From Delphinapterus leucas (taxonomy: Eukaryota; Chordata; Mammalia; Artiodactyla; Monodontidae), in the NCBI RefSeq assembly GCF_002288925.2, contig NW_022098001.1:18642370-18706369 (forward strand): a stretch of 64,000 nt of DNA, in the 5' to 3' direction. The notes under the pieces were generated by a model. That model had not been told where the DNA came from and ran no database searches. It saw nothing but the letters and a program-made list of their open reading frames with translations. The translations under genes and the position numbers were made by a program. How positions within the stretch are numbered: position 1 is the first letter of the stretch; every line of letters starts with the position of its first letter. Positions 39,591-51,101 of the stretch are shown one piece after another.

Positions 39591-39790
39591 GTGCAATGGG
39601 GAGCCATGGAGCAATTTTGAAAAGGAGAATGACATCCTTAATTTTTTTCTATTAAAAGTGTTATCTGAACACACTATGGAAGGTTTGGGGAATACTGGTG
39701 ATACACCATCAGGAGAGACAAGAGTAGAATCAATTGCCAGGAGAACTTTAGTCACAGAAAAAGGACCATAGGTCATATCAAAGCTTTGAG
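39590..39790 (-). repeat. L2 LINE, second part
   Basis: Resumes the L2 begun at 38690 ('ggagccatggagcaattttg', then aaaaggagaatgacatcc). The overlapping 64- and 78-codon frames are relics. Confidence 0.6.
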
Positions 39791-40119
39791 GTGGTAGTGG
39801 GTAGCAGCCTGAAATTTCAGCAGTATATCTTTATACCCAAAATATGGCAAGCAGGGAGGGAAGGTCAGGGGTGGCTTTGGAAGTGGCTAAGCTTGAACTA
39901 ATTAACGTTTTATTCCTATTACTATGACTCATGTTCCTTATTTGAATCATGTTACCAATGTGAGCTGGGCAAATGTGTTTAGCATTAGACAGAGAAAAAT
40001 TTACAACAAATATTTACTCTTTCAAACTCTTGTCCTTTGTAACTGGGATAACCTCCAGGAGAAAAGACTTACTTTTATTGAAACCTATATGTGGGTTTGG
40101 AGAAGGTAATGTAGAGGAC
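39791..40119. other. Unassigned intronic sequence
   Basis: No recognised element. Confidence 0.35.
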
Positions 40120-40510
40120 GTGACCACTGGTTGAGCTGCAAGTTATACCTGGGCAATTGGAGGCTCCTCATCCACTTTCCTGTCCTTGGAGTGTATGCTT
40201 TCCCCAACATTCCCACAGTGGGAGCCATTTTCAAGGACACTACCTTGAGAGAGCAATCTGGATGTTGTTGTATGTGACTGAATCCAGTTAAGACCTCTAT
40301 ATAAACTTAAGATTCTGGTGGGAGGGTGCAGAGATCTACTCGTTTTCTACCTGCCCAAGACAAGCCTTGTATGTAAACCTTGTATGGAAGGGTAAGTTCC
40401 CTTGTCTACTAAACCTGCCACCTACCAATGTGGAGTGGTCTGCCTCTTTCTTTGGTTTCCCTGTGCCCTCTGTGTACAAAGGCCAATTTGAAAACCAATA
40501 GGGTTTCATG
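40120..40510 (+). repeat. Possible solo LTR (ERV-derived)
   Basis: A tatataa box lies near 40302, followed about 90 bp later by 'ggaagggtaagttccc', and the end reads tgtgccctctgtgtaca. The layout resembles an LTR with promoter and R/U5, but I could not assign a family and saw no clean duplication. Confidence 0.3.
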
Positions 40511-40735
40511 GGCAAGAGCAAAAGAGAACTGTATAGCACATATGGAAATGTGTGAGAACAAATTCTCCTCAGTTTAAGTGAAGAGTCTCTGAAAAGTAAG
40601 AGTCTGGGTATTGAGTATAATTAAAAAATAGAGCAAGAGTTATAAACAGATGCATTTAATAAATTATCTGTCAGAAAGGAAATTATCTCCTCATGGATGT
40701 TCAATGCAACATCTTCTCTATTAAAATGCTGACAA

Positions 40736-40850
40736 GGGAATTCCCTGGTTGTCCAGTGGTTAGGACTGCACTTTCACTGCTGAGGGCATGGGTTCAATCC
40801 CTGGTCAGGGAACTAAAACCTCACAAGCTGCGTGGCCAAAACAAGAAAAA
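40736..40850 (+). mobile_element. Short tRNA-derived SINE (CHR/Bov-tA type)
   Basis: 'ggaattccctggttgtccag' head, box-B-like ggttcaatccc, and the end 'gctgcgtggcc' with an A-rich tail. Imperfect duplication aaatgctgacaa/aaatgctaacca (40724-40735 and 40852-40863). Confidence 0.8.
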
Positions 40851-40863
40851 GAAATGCTAACCA

Positions 40864-41919
40864 AAGGCTAGTTTCTCCCTTCCTCCTTCACTACTGTACT
40901 TAATTGGTGGTGTCACATCACCAGATTACAGAGTTTTCTTCTATTCTGCATCTCAGTCCTCCAAGTTGTTGAGTTTTTGGATCTGACCCAAGAATTCCAA
41001 GTCAGAACCAGAGAACTAGCTGCCACAAAGATCACACTGGGAACTGATCTCACAAAGCATTTTCATGAGCTTAGATGAGGCCCACAGTGTGTACCTTGCT
41101 GTAACTTCCCAAGAATTGTATTAGATAGGAAAGAAAATAACTGAGATGACCAAGACAAAAAAAGAGAGTTAGAACACCCATGTTGTGAATAAAGGCATCA
41201 GTCGAAAATCTAAGAATGAGTTATTTTGACGGAATACAGATCAGTGTCACTCAAACTGTTCTACAACTCTTTTAGGTGATTTTATAAATGTGCCAAGTAG
41301 TCACAGCTCTAAAAGTCTGGAGTAGAGACTTGATTTTCTAGTACCCAGACTCAGCTGGCACAAGTTCCTCAGCACTGCCCAGGATCTGGCAATGCAAGAT
41401 GGTGCTTCTATACAGTCTGACTAGGGGGAATTTGGGCACAGCAACTTAAAGGAACGTTGCATATAAGGCTTATACAATTCTTATGGGAGATTCCTCAGTT
41501 TTATCAATCTTATTTACAGAAACTTTTCAAGTAACTGGTAGGCAAAAACTAACTAGATGAAAACTTAGACTACTGAATATATTCAAACTTGCTCATAAAG
41601 CTTTCTATATGCTTTCAGATCAAGCACTCTAGCTATATGAACTTTCATTGCAATTATTCATCACCCATCCATAAGTATCCTAAAATACTCACGTACCAAG
41701 TTGAAGATTTGCAAAATAGTTCAATAAAAATGAGTAAGAATAGAGAGAACTTTTTGGCTGAGAGAGAAGTGCAACTGCACTGGTTTATGAACAGAAGATA
41801 TTCAAGATTTTAAAAGAACCACTCAAGAGGGTCTGAAACTACATTCTATGTGTCTTCTGAGAATAGCTCTGCAAGGTGAAAATAAAGTGCCAAATCTCAG
41901 TTAAGGAATTCAGTGATAA
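40864..41919. other. Unassigned intronic sequence
   Basis: About 1 kb without a recognised element. The frame 41589-41813 shows no domain. Confidence 0.35.
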
Positions 41920-42157
41920 GCAAGCCAGGGGTAGTGCCTGAGCTCCTTTGGTGGGAGCGCTGAGTCCAAGCTGCTGGACTAACAGAGAACCTCAGACCCC
42001 AGGGGATATTAATTGGAGAGAGGTCTCCTGGAGGTCCTCATCTCAGCACCAAGACCTGGCTCTAGTCAACTGCCTGCAAACTCCAGTAAGGAAGGCCTCA
42101 GGCCAAACAACCAGTAAGAAGAAACACAGCCCCACCCATCAAAAAAATGAGATGACA

Positions 42158-42356
42158 GGCCTTCCCTGGTGGTGCAATGGTTGAGAGTCCACCTGCAGAT
42201 GCAGGGGACATGGGTTTGTGCCCCGGTCCGGGAAGATCCCACATGCCGTGGAGCAGCTAGGCCTGTGAGCCATGGCCGCTGAGCTTGCGTGTCCAGAGCC
42301 TGTGCTCTGCAACAGGAGAGGCTGCAACAGTGAGAGGCCCACGTACCTCAAAAGAA
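42158..42356 (+). mobile_element. CHR-2-type SINE at the L1-C ORF1 start
   Basis: Perfect 17-bp duplication aaaaaaatgagatgaca (42141-42157 and 42357-42373). The duplicated target includes the ATG of ORF1, so that start codon is now present on both sides of the SINE. Shadows on both strands are not genes. Confidence 0.92.
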
Positions 42357-42362
42357 AAAAAA

Positions 42363-43261
42363 ATGAGATGACAAAACAATATGTTACAGACGAAGGAGCA
42401 AGGTAAAAACATACAAGGCCAAATAAATGAAAAGAAAATAAGCAACCTACCTGAAAAAGAATTCACAGTAATGACAGTAAAGGTGATCCAAAATCTCAGA
42501 AATAGAATGGAGACACAGATCAAAAAAATACAAGAAATGTTTCACAAAGAACTAGAAGAAATAAAGAACAAACAAATAGGGATGAGCAAAACAATAACTG
42601 AAACGAAAAATACACTAGAAGGAATCAATAGCAGAACAACTGAGGCAAAAGAACAAATAAGTTAGCTGAAAGATAGAATGGTGGAAATAACTGCTGAGGA
42701 ATAGATTAAGAAAAAAGAATGAAAAGAATTGAAGACAGTCTCAGTGACTTCTGGGGCAATATTAAATGCACAAACATTCGAATTACAGGGGTCCCAGAAG
42801 AAGAGAAAGAGAAAGGGTATGAGAAAATATTTGAAGAGATTATAGTCAAAAACTTACATAACATGGGAAAGGAAATAGCCACTCAAGTCAAGTAAGTGCA
42901 GAGAGTCTCAAACAGTATAAACCCTTGGAGAAACACACCAAGACACATATTAATCAAACTAACAAAAATTAAATTCAAAGAAAAAATATTAAAAGCAGCA
43001 AAGAAAAGCAAAAAATAACATACAAGGAAATCCCCATAAGGTTATCAGCAGATTTTTCAGCAGAATCTCAGCAGGCCAGAAGGAGTGGCAGGACATATTT
43101 ACAGTGTTGAAAGGGAAAAACCTGTAACCAAGATTACTCTACCCAGCAAGGATCTTATTGACATTCGAAGGAGCAATCAAAAACTTCACCGACAGGCAAA
43201 AGCTAAGAGAATCAGCACCACCATACCAGCTTTACAACAAATGCTAAAGGAAATGCTCTAA
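42363..43261 (+). pseudogene. L1-C ORF1 relic
   Basis: Open to 42665 (LPEKEF, coiled-coil heptads, KDLEEIK-like), then stops. The rest follows the RRM and C-terminal part ('ggggtcccagaagaagagaa', 'ctctacccagcaaggatctt') in broken frames. Confidence 0.8.
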
Positions 43262-43321
43262 GCAGGAAACACAAGAGAATAAAAAGCCCCACAAAAAGAA
43301 ACCCAAAGAAATTAACAAAAT

Positions 43322-46300
43322 GGTAAGAGGAACATACATATCAATAGTTACCTTGAATGTAAATGGATTAAATGCTCCAACCAAAAGACCCAGGCTGGCT
43401 GAATGGATACAAAAACAAGACTCAGCGCTTCCCTGGTGGCGCAGTGTTTGAGTCTGCCTGCCGATGCAGGGGACACGGGTTCGTGCCCTGGTCCGGGAAA
43501 ATCCCACATGCTGCGGAGCGGCTGGGCCCATGAGCCATGGCTGCTGAGCCTGTGCGTCCAGAGCCTGTGCTCCACAATGGGAGAGGCCGCAACAGTGAGA
43601 GGCCCGCGTACCGCAAAAAACAAAAACAAAAACAAAACAAGACTCACATATATGCTGTCTACAAGAGACCCACTTTAGACCTAGGGACACATACAGACTG
43701 AAAGTGAGGAGACAGAAAATGATATTCTATGCAAATGGAAATCAAAAGAGAGCTGGAGTAGCAATTTTCATATCAGAGAAAATAGACTTTAAAATAAAGA
43801 ATTTTACAAGAGACAAATAAGGACACTACATAATGATCAAGGGATCAGTCCAAGAAGAATATATAACAATTATGAATATGCACCCAACACAGCATCACCT
43901 AAATACATCATGCAAATGCTAACAGCCATAGAAGAGGAAATTAACAGTAACACAATAATAGTGGGGGACTTTAACACCCCACTTACACCAAAGGACAGAT
44001 CATCCAGACAGAAAATAAATAGGGAAACACAGTTTTAAATGACACAATAGACCAGATAGATTTAATTGATATTTATAGATGTTCAACAAAAAAGCAGCAG
44101 AAGACATTTTCACCTCAGTGCAAACAGAACATTCTCCAGGATAGATCACATCTTGGGGAACAAATCAACCTTCATAAAACTTAAGAAAATTGAAATCATA
44201 TCAAGGATCTTTTCTGACCACAACACTATGAGGTTAGAAATCAATTACAGGAAAAACCTGTAAAAATCATAAACACAAGGAGGCTAAACAGTACACTGCT
44301 AAATAACCAAGAGATCACTGAAGAAATCAAAGAGGAGACAAAAGAAAATACATAGAAACAAATGATAATGAAAAGATGATGACCCAAAACCTATCAGATG
44401 CAGCAAAAGAAGTTCTAAGAGGGAAGTTTATAGAAATTCAACCTCATCTTAAGAAATAAGAAAAATCTCAAATAAACAATCTAACTTTACAGCTAAAGCC
44501 ACTAGATAAAGAAGAACAAACAAAACTCAATGGTAGTAGAAGGAAAGAAATCATAAAGAGAAGAAATAAATGAAATAGAGACAAAGAAAACAAGAGTAAA
44601 GATCACTAAGACTGAAAGTTGGTTCTTTGAGAAGATAAAAATAAAATGATAAACCTTTAACCAAACTCATCAAGAAAAAAAGGAAGAGGACTCACATCAA
44701 TAAAATTAGAAATGAAAAAGGAGAAATTACAATGGACACAGCAGAAATACAAAAGATCATAAGAGACTACTACAAGCAACTATATCCCAATAAAATGCAC
44801 AACATGGAAGAAATGGACAAATTCTTGGAAAGGTACAACTTTCCAAGCCTGAACAAGGAAGAATGACAAAATATAAACAGGCTAATCACAAGTAATGAAA
44901 TTGAAGCTGTAATTAAAAATCTTCCAACAAACAAGAGTCCAGGATCAGATGGCTTCACAGGCAAATTCTACCAAACATTTAGAGAAGAGCTAACACCTTT
45001 CCTTCTCAAACTCTTCCAAAATATTGCAGAGGGAGGAGCACTTCTGAACTCATTCCACAAGGCCACCATCACCCTGATACCAAAACCAGACAAAGATATC
45101 ACACAAAAAAGAAAATTACAGATCAATATCACTGATGAACATAGACACAAAAATCCTGAACAAAATAATAGCAAACAGAATCCAACAACACATTAAAATG
45201 ATTATACACCATGATCAAGTGGGATTTATCTCGGGAATGCAAGGATTATTCAATATACGCAAATCAAACAATATGATACACCATATTAACAAATTAAAGA
45301 ATGAAAAGCATATGATCATGTCAATAGATGCAGAAAAAGCTTTTAACAAAATTCAACACCCATTTATGATAAAAACTCTCCAGAAACTGGGCATAGAGGG
45401 AACATACCTCAACATAGTAAAGGCCATATATGACAAACCCACAGCAAACATCATTCTCAATGCTGAAAAACTGAAAACACTTCCTCTAAGATCAGGAAAA
45501 AGACAAGGATGTCAACTCTCGCCACTCTTATTCAACATAGTTTTGGAAGTCCTAGCCATGCAAATCAGAGAAGAAAAAGAAATAAAAGGAATACAAAATG
45601 GAAAACAAGTAAAACTGTCACTGTTTGCAGGTGACGTGATACTATACATAGAAAATTCTAAAGATGCCACAAGAAAACAATGAGAACTAATCAATGAATT
45701 TGGTAAAGTTGCAGGATATGAAATTAATGTGCAGAAATCTCTCACATTCCTATACACTAACAACAAAAGATCAGAAGGAGAAATTAAGGAAACAATCCCA
45801 TTTACTATTGCAACAAAAAGAATAAAACAGCTAGGAATAAACCTACCTAAGGGGGCAAAATATCTGTATGCAGAAAAGTATAAAACACTGGTGCAAGAAA
45901 TCAAAGACGACACAAACAGATGGAGAAATATGTCATGTTCTTTGATTGGAAGAATCAATAATGTGAAAATGACTATACCACCCAAAGCAATCTACAGATT
46001 CACTGCAATACCTATCAAATTACGAATGGCATTCTTCACAGAATTAGAACAAAAAATTTTACAACTTGTATGGAAACACAAAAGACCTCGAATAGCCAAA
46101 GCAATCTTGAGAAAGAAAAATGCATCTGGAGGAATCAGACTTCATCACTTCAGACTATACTACAAACCTACAGCAATCAAGATAGTATGATACTGGCACA
46201 AAAACAGAAACACAGATTAATGGAACAGGATAGAAAGCCCAGAGATAAACCCATACACATGTGGGCACCTTATCTTTGACAAAGGAAGCAAGAATATACA

Positions 46301-47320
46301 ATGGAGAAAAGACAGCCTCTTCAATAAGTGGTGCTGGGAAAACTGGACAGCTACATGTGAAAGAATGAAATTAGAACACCATACACAAGAAACTCATAAT
46401 GGATTAAAGAGCTAAATGTAGGACTGGACATTATAAAATGCTTAGAGGAAAACACAGGAAAAACACTCCCTGAGATAAACCACAGCAAGATCTTTTATGA
46501 CCCACCTCCTATAGTAATGAAAGCAAAAATAAACAAATGAGCCCTAATTAAAATTAAAAACTTTTGCACAGCAAAGGAAACTATAAACAAGACGAAAAGA
46601 CAACTCTCAGAATGGGAAAAAAATATTTGCAAACGAAGCAACGGACAAAGGATTAATCTCCAAAATATACAAGGAGCTCATGCAGCTCAATATCAAAAAA
46701 ACAAACAACCCAATCCAAAACTGGGCAGAAGACCTAAATAGACATTTCTCCAAAGAAGACATACAGATGGTCAAGAGGCACATGAAAAGATGCTCAACAT
46801 CACTAATATTCAGAGAAATGCAAATCAAAACTACAATGAGGTATCACCTCACACAGGTCAGAATGCCCATCATCAATAAATCTACAAACAATAAATGCTG
46901 GAGATGGTGTGGAGAAAAGGGAACCCTCTTGCACTGTTAGTGGGAATGTAAATTGATACAGCCACTGTGCAGAACTGTATGGAAGTTCCTTTTAAAAACT
47001 AAAAATAGAACTACCATATGACCCAGTATGAGCATATACCCTGAGAAAACCATAATTCAAAAGACACATGTACCCCAATGTTCATTGCAGCAATATTTAC
47101 AATAGCCAGGACATGGAAGCAACCTAAATGTTCAACAACAAATGAATGGATAAAGAAGATGAGGTACATATATACAATGGAATATTACTCAGCCATAAAA
47201 AGGAATGAAATTGGGTCATTTGTAGAGATGTGGGTGGACTTAGAGTCTGTCATACAGAGTGAAGTAAGTCAGGAAGAGAAAAACATATATCGTATATTAA
47301 TGCATATATGTGGAATCTAG
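43322..47320 (+). pseudogene. L1-C ORF2 relic, RT active site altered
   Basis: The endonuclease start is split by a SINE at 43425. RT open stretch 45135-45683 holds [14 protein letters not shown] and [15 protein letters not shown]. The catalytic FADD is FAGD at 45624-45635 (gat to ggt), removing a metal-binding Asp. Later parts are at 45729-46190, 46680-46940 and 47078-47320, ending at the normal ORF2 stop. Confidence 0.85.
43425..43633 (+). mobile_element. CHR-2-type SINE in L1-C endonuclease region
   Basis: Head 'gcgcttccctggtggcgcag', CpG-rich body, tail of caaaaa units. Duplication aaaacaagactca (43412-43424 and 43634-43646). Many CpGs are retained, so it is fairly young. Frames on both strands are shadows. 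Confidence 0.92.
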
Positions 47321-47573
47321 AAAAATGGTACAGAAGAACCTATTTCCATGTCAGGAACAGAGTTGCAGACATAGAGAATGGACATGTGGACACAGAGGGG
47401 GAAGGAGATGGTGGGATGAATTGGGAGATCAGGACTGACATATATACACTACCATACGTAAAATAGATAGCTAGTGGAAGCCTGCTGCATAGCACAGGAA
47501 GCTCAGCTCGGTGCTCTGTGATGACCTAGATGAGTGGGATGGTGGGGTGGGAGGGAGGTCCAAGAGGGAGGGG

Positions 47574-47599
47574 ATATATATATATATATATATATATAT
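47574..47599. repeat. (TA)n microsatellite in the L1-C 3' UTR
   Basis: About 13 TA units, inside the L1 3' UTR. Confidence 0.95.
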
Positions 47600-47668
47600 C
47601 TGATTCACTTCTTTGTACAGCAGAAACTAACACAACTTTGTAAAGCAATTATACACTAATAAAAAATT

Positions 47669-47839
47669 GAGTAAGAGTATAAAAACAGTTACAAGCTGTT
47701 TAAGATCAGGAAAGTAATAAATTTGCTCCCAATAGATTTTAGATCATAGCTAAAGATGGCACAAATAGGAAACCAAAGACCCAATGCTAAAGTTCATACA
47801 CAATTACCTAATTAAAGTCAAGTTATGTATTGACTGGTA
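47669..47839. other. Unassigned intronic sequence
   Basis: No recognised element. Confidence 0.4.
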
Positions 47840-48410
47840 GGAATAAGTTATGGCCTAAAGCTGCTATTTAGGAAAGTGAGTAATCTTGACTTGCCTATAT
47901 ATTGCTGCTGGGCGTGCACACTGGAAGAATCTTTGACCAAGTAACTACACTTTTGGGAATCTATCTTACAGAACTACTTGTATAAGAGTGCAAAGAGAAT
48001 ACAAACAAGGATATTTACTTCAGTGTTGTTTGTCCCAGTGGAAATTTGGAAACAACCTGAAAACCCAAAACAACTGAAAGGGATTTGGTTAAAAATTTTA
48101 AGGTAAATGGGGCACTATGCATCCTTTTTAATAAAATGATATAGAACAGTGTGCACTTGTATTGATCATATAGTGTACACATTGTTGGAAAAAAACATAC
48201 TCATATATATCAATGTCATTACATGTGTAAAAATGTTTGGAAGGATACATTCCAAGAAGTTAGCAGTGGAGATCAGTATTAGGGGAAAGAGAAGTGAGTG
48301 AGAGCCTTTGACATTTTCTCTTATACACCTATATAATTCTGTGTTGCTAAATTTAAAAAAAATAGTTAAATATTACTTTCATAAATAAAATAAGAAATAT
48401 CTATACTTTA
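47840..48410 (+). repeat. Ancient L1M 3' end
   Basis: 'ttttgggaatctatcttaca', 'aaggatatttacttcagtgt', 'ggaaacaacctgaaaaccca' and 'tttggaaggatacattccaa' follow, in order, the last part of ORF2 and the 3' UTR of an old L1M. Confidence 0.65.
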
Positions 48411-49529
48411 TTTTAATAAAGGATTTATTAAAGTATTTTGAATTCTAGGTCCATAATTTAGTAAACTGATAAACTAAATAAAAGCAACAGAATGAAAGTT
48501 TTAGATACTTAGACCTGTTAATTGGCTTCTACTAAAGAGCACAATAAATCCATTTTCCATGTCAATCAAACACTGCCCCTCCCACATAAAAGGGAGTATT
48601 TTTGCTGGGTGTGAGTCTACATATTTCATTTGCTAGCACTGAAAACTTTGGTTTTAATTAGAATCCATTTTGATTAGAATATGTTTACTTTATATTCACA
48701 AAATAATGAAAAATGAAACTTCACTCTGGAAATTAAAATGCATATTCTTGAACTGAGAGGGAGTACTATAACACAGAATTAGGAGTACAATGACTGGGTT
48801 TAAAGATATAGAGCAATTCTGTTGAATTAAAACCCCTTAACTAGTTCCCTAACTAAAATTATGCTGGAAAATCAGAGTCAAAGCTTTCAAAATAAATATA
48901 CAATAGGTCTTTAATCTAGTTCTATTATTAGAGAAGACAAATTTTTGAGAACGAAGAATAAATCTCAAAAGTATTTGCCTTTTCATATTTCTAGCCTATT
49001 ACTTTTGTTTCCACCCACAAAAACGAAGAAAGTAAATGAAGAGGCCACTAAACCAGGAATTTGTTAAGACATCTCTCCCCACTGAATCACTTGTTTTGCA
49101 AGTGACATTCCAGAATGGTTTAGGCAAGGTATGGGACAAAGTTGTTTTTACATATCAAGGGATCAGCTTTGCAAAAAAATAACCAAAGCCTCTGCACAAT
49201 ATATTTGAAGTGAATAATGAAGTTGTATTAAACAACACTTTAAAAATATATTCAAGCTGGTGGAATATATTCTTGTGAAACTTATTGTACTAATTATAAT
49301 TCTTCTGCTATGAACAAATTAATAAGGGCAAACTCTTTCTTCAGTGAAATACATGCTTGAACAAAACTCATGGATAAAGATAAATTCCTTGAGGTCTCAA
49401 CTATCTTTTACTTTATTCCAGAACTCCTAATCTATGACATTAATTTCAGGGTTTATAGAAATATGTAAGACAGTGTTCTTTTTTATTCTAAAGCAAGTAA
49501 TGGGTTTGATTGGCTTTAAATAAACTTAC
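48411..49529. other. Unassigned intron just downstream of the 26-nt exon
   Basis: About 1.1 kb, AT-rich, with no repeat I recognise. Apparently unique sequence adjoining the exon; it may hold intronic splicing elements, but none is identified. Confidence 0.4.
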
Positions 49530-49555
49530 CACATAGTTCTTCTGTGTCAAGATTG
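49530..49555 (-). CDS. NECAB1: NECAB1-like 26-nt microexon (EF-hand loop end)
   Basis: Read on the minus strand, this 26-nt exon follows a pyrimidine-rich tract ending in cttttcag and is followed by the donor gtaagtt. It supplies the last base of one codon, eight full codons reading N-L-D-T-E-E-L-C, and a final g. That g joins the aa opening the 98-nt exon at 24492-24589 to make Glu, so the two exons share a phase. The peptide fits the second half of an EF-hand calcium-binding loop, with Asp and Glu ligand positions, as I recall it in NECAB1 (N-terminal EF-hand calcium-binding protein 1, a cytoplasmic neuronal protein). The exon before it should lie beyond 64000. What is seen: splice borders, phase and peptide. 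The gene name comes from memory of the family. NECAB2 or NECAB3 are less likely because the joined peptide fits NECAB1 best. Confidence 0.85.
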
Positions 49556-49592
49556 CTGAAAAGATGAAAAAAAAATTATTATTTTGGTAATA
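49556..49592 (-). promoter_or_regulatory. 3' splice site and pyrimidine tract of the 26-nt exon
   Basis: Read on the minus strand the bases just before the exon are a run of T followed by catcttttcag. A long uninterrupted pyrimidine tract is typical of microexons, which are too short for normal exon definition and depend on flanking intronic signals. Seen directly; its regulatory role is inferred. Confidence 0.7.
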
Positions 49593-50787
49593 TTTAAGTT
49601 TTTCAATAGGTAAATACAGTTATTCCCCAATCTGTATTGTTATATTAATAGATGATATGTAGTTATGGTATTTTCTCTTATAGATTCTACACTGTTGAAG
49701 TAGTCAACCAAATATTAGCAATGATTGTCAGATTTTGTCTTTAAACAGATTAAAAGAAATAATTGTTATTTTTCTGGAAAAATGTATTTTATTTATTTAT
49801 TTATTTTCCTAGATTTTCATTGAGATATAACTGACATATAGCGCTGTATAAATTTAAGGTATACAGAATAATGATTTCACTTATATACATCAGGACATGA
49901 TTATCATAATATGTTTGGTGAACATCCATCATCTCATATAGATACAAAATTAAATAAACTAAATTTTTTTCCTTGTGATGAGAACTCAGAATTTACTCTC
50001 TTAGAAGCTTTCATATATAATAAACACAGTGTTAATTATATTTACCATGTAGTACATTATATCCCTAGTACTTATATACCTTGTAACTGAAAGTTTGTAC
50101 TTTTTGACTGACTTTCTCCAATTCCCCCTTCCCCAACACCCTGCCTCTGTAACCACAAAACTGATCTCTCTTTCTATGAGTTTGTTTGTTTGGGGAGTAT
50201 AATTGACCTACAACACTGTTAGTTCCTGTTACACAACATAGTGATTCAGTATTTCTATACATTTAGAATAATCACCACTATAAGTCCAGTTAAGTTCTGT
50301 CACCATACAAAGATATTATATAAGTAATGACTATATACCCCACGCTATACATTTCATACACATGACTCATTAATTTTGCAACCGGAAGTTTATACCTCCT
50401 AATCACCCCCACCTATTTCTTTCCTCCTCCAACTCCCTCCCCCTGGCAACCACCAGTTTGTTTTCTGCATCTGTTTCTGTTTTATTATGTTTGTTAATTT
50501 GTTTGTTTCTTACATTCCACATATAAGTGAAACCATACAATATTTGTCTTTCTCTGTCTGCTTCCTTCACTTAGGATAATACTCTCTAGGTCCATTCATG
50601 TTGTCTCAAGTGGCAAGACTTTATTCTTTTTAATGGCTAATATTCATGTATATTTATGTATATATGTCACATCCTTTATCCATTCATCTATCAATAGACA
50701 CTCAGGTTGCTTCCATATCTTAACTATTGTAAATAATGCTGCAATGAACATAGGGCTGCATATATATTTTCTTTTTTCCAAAAATAA

Positions 50788-50850
50788 TAACCAGCATTTA
50801 TTGACTGTTTACTATGTTCCAGGTACTGCTATAAACATTTTATGTAAAAA
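50788..50850 (-). repeat. MIR 3' end within the insert
   Basis: The complement of 'ggttattattaaccagc'-type sequence: minus reading gives 'gtcaataaatgctggttatt', the MIR end, after 'cagtacctggaacatagtaa'. The rest of the MIR appears at about 51318-51397. Confidence 0.8.
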
Positions 50851-50909
50851 ATTATGTAACTTTTTATTATGGGAAATTTTAAACTTAAGAAATAAAGAAA
50901 AGATCATTA

Positions 50910-51101
50910 TGGATAAACAACAAGGTCCTCCTGTATAGTACAGGAAACTATATTCAATATCCTGTGATCAACCATAATGGAAAAGAATCTGAAAAAGAAT
51001 ATATATATATATATATATATATAGCTGAGTCGCTTTGCTGTACAGCAGAAATTAACACAACATTGTAAATCAACCATACAGCAATAATTTTTTTAAAAAT
51101 T
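50910..51101 (+). mobile_element. Short L1 3'-end insertion
   Basis: A 192-bp 5'-truncated L1 end ('ggataaacaacaaggtcctc', (AT)n at 50999-51022, 'gctgtacagcagaaattaac', 'cattgtaaatcaaccataca') with perfect 11-bp duplication aaagatcatta (50899-50909 and 51102-51112). It lies inside the 737-bp insert. Confidence 0.88.

Larger units (their letters stand above)
41920..47668 (+). mobile_element. L1-C: 5'-truncated L1 with two SINEs
   Basis: It begins inside the 5' UTR (the stretch aligned with 'ccctgaggtgggagag' in L1-A) and ends at 'attatacactaataaaaaat'. No convincing duplication was found. Both ORFs are broken. Antisense to NECAB1. Confidence 0.8.
24590..49529 (-). other. NECAB1: Complete intron between the two NECAB1 exons
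   Basis: This 24,940-bp intron is bounded by gtaagtt at the right end and ttttcag at the left end (minus-strand reading). L1-A, L1-B and L1-C together cover about 18.6 kb, roughly three quarters of it. All three lie on the plus strand, antisense to the gene. The remainder is L2, hAT and SINE sequence plus short unassigned stretches. Confidence 0.8.
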
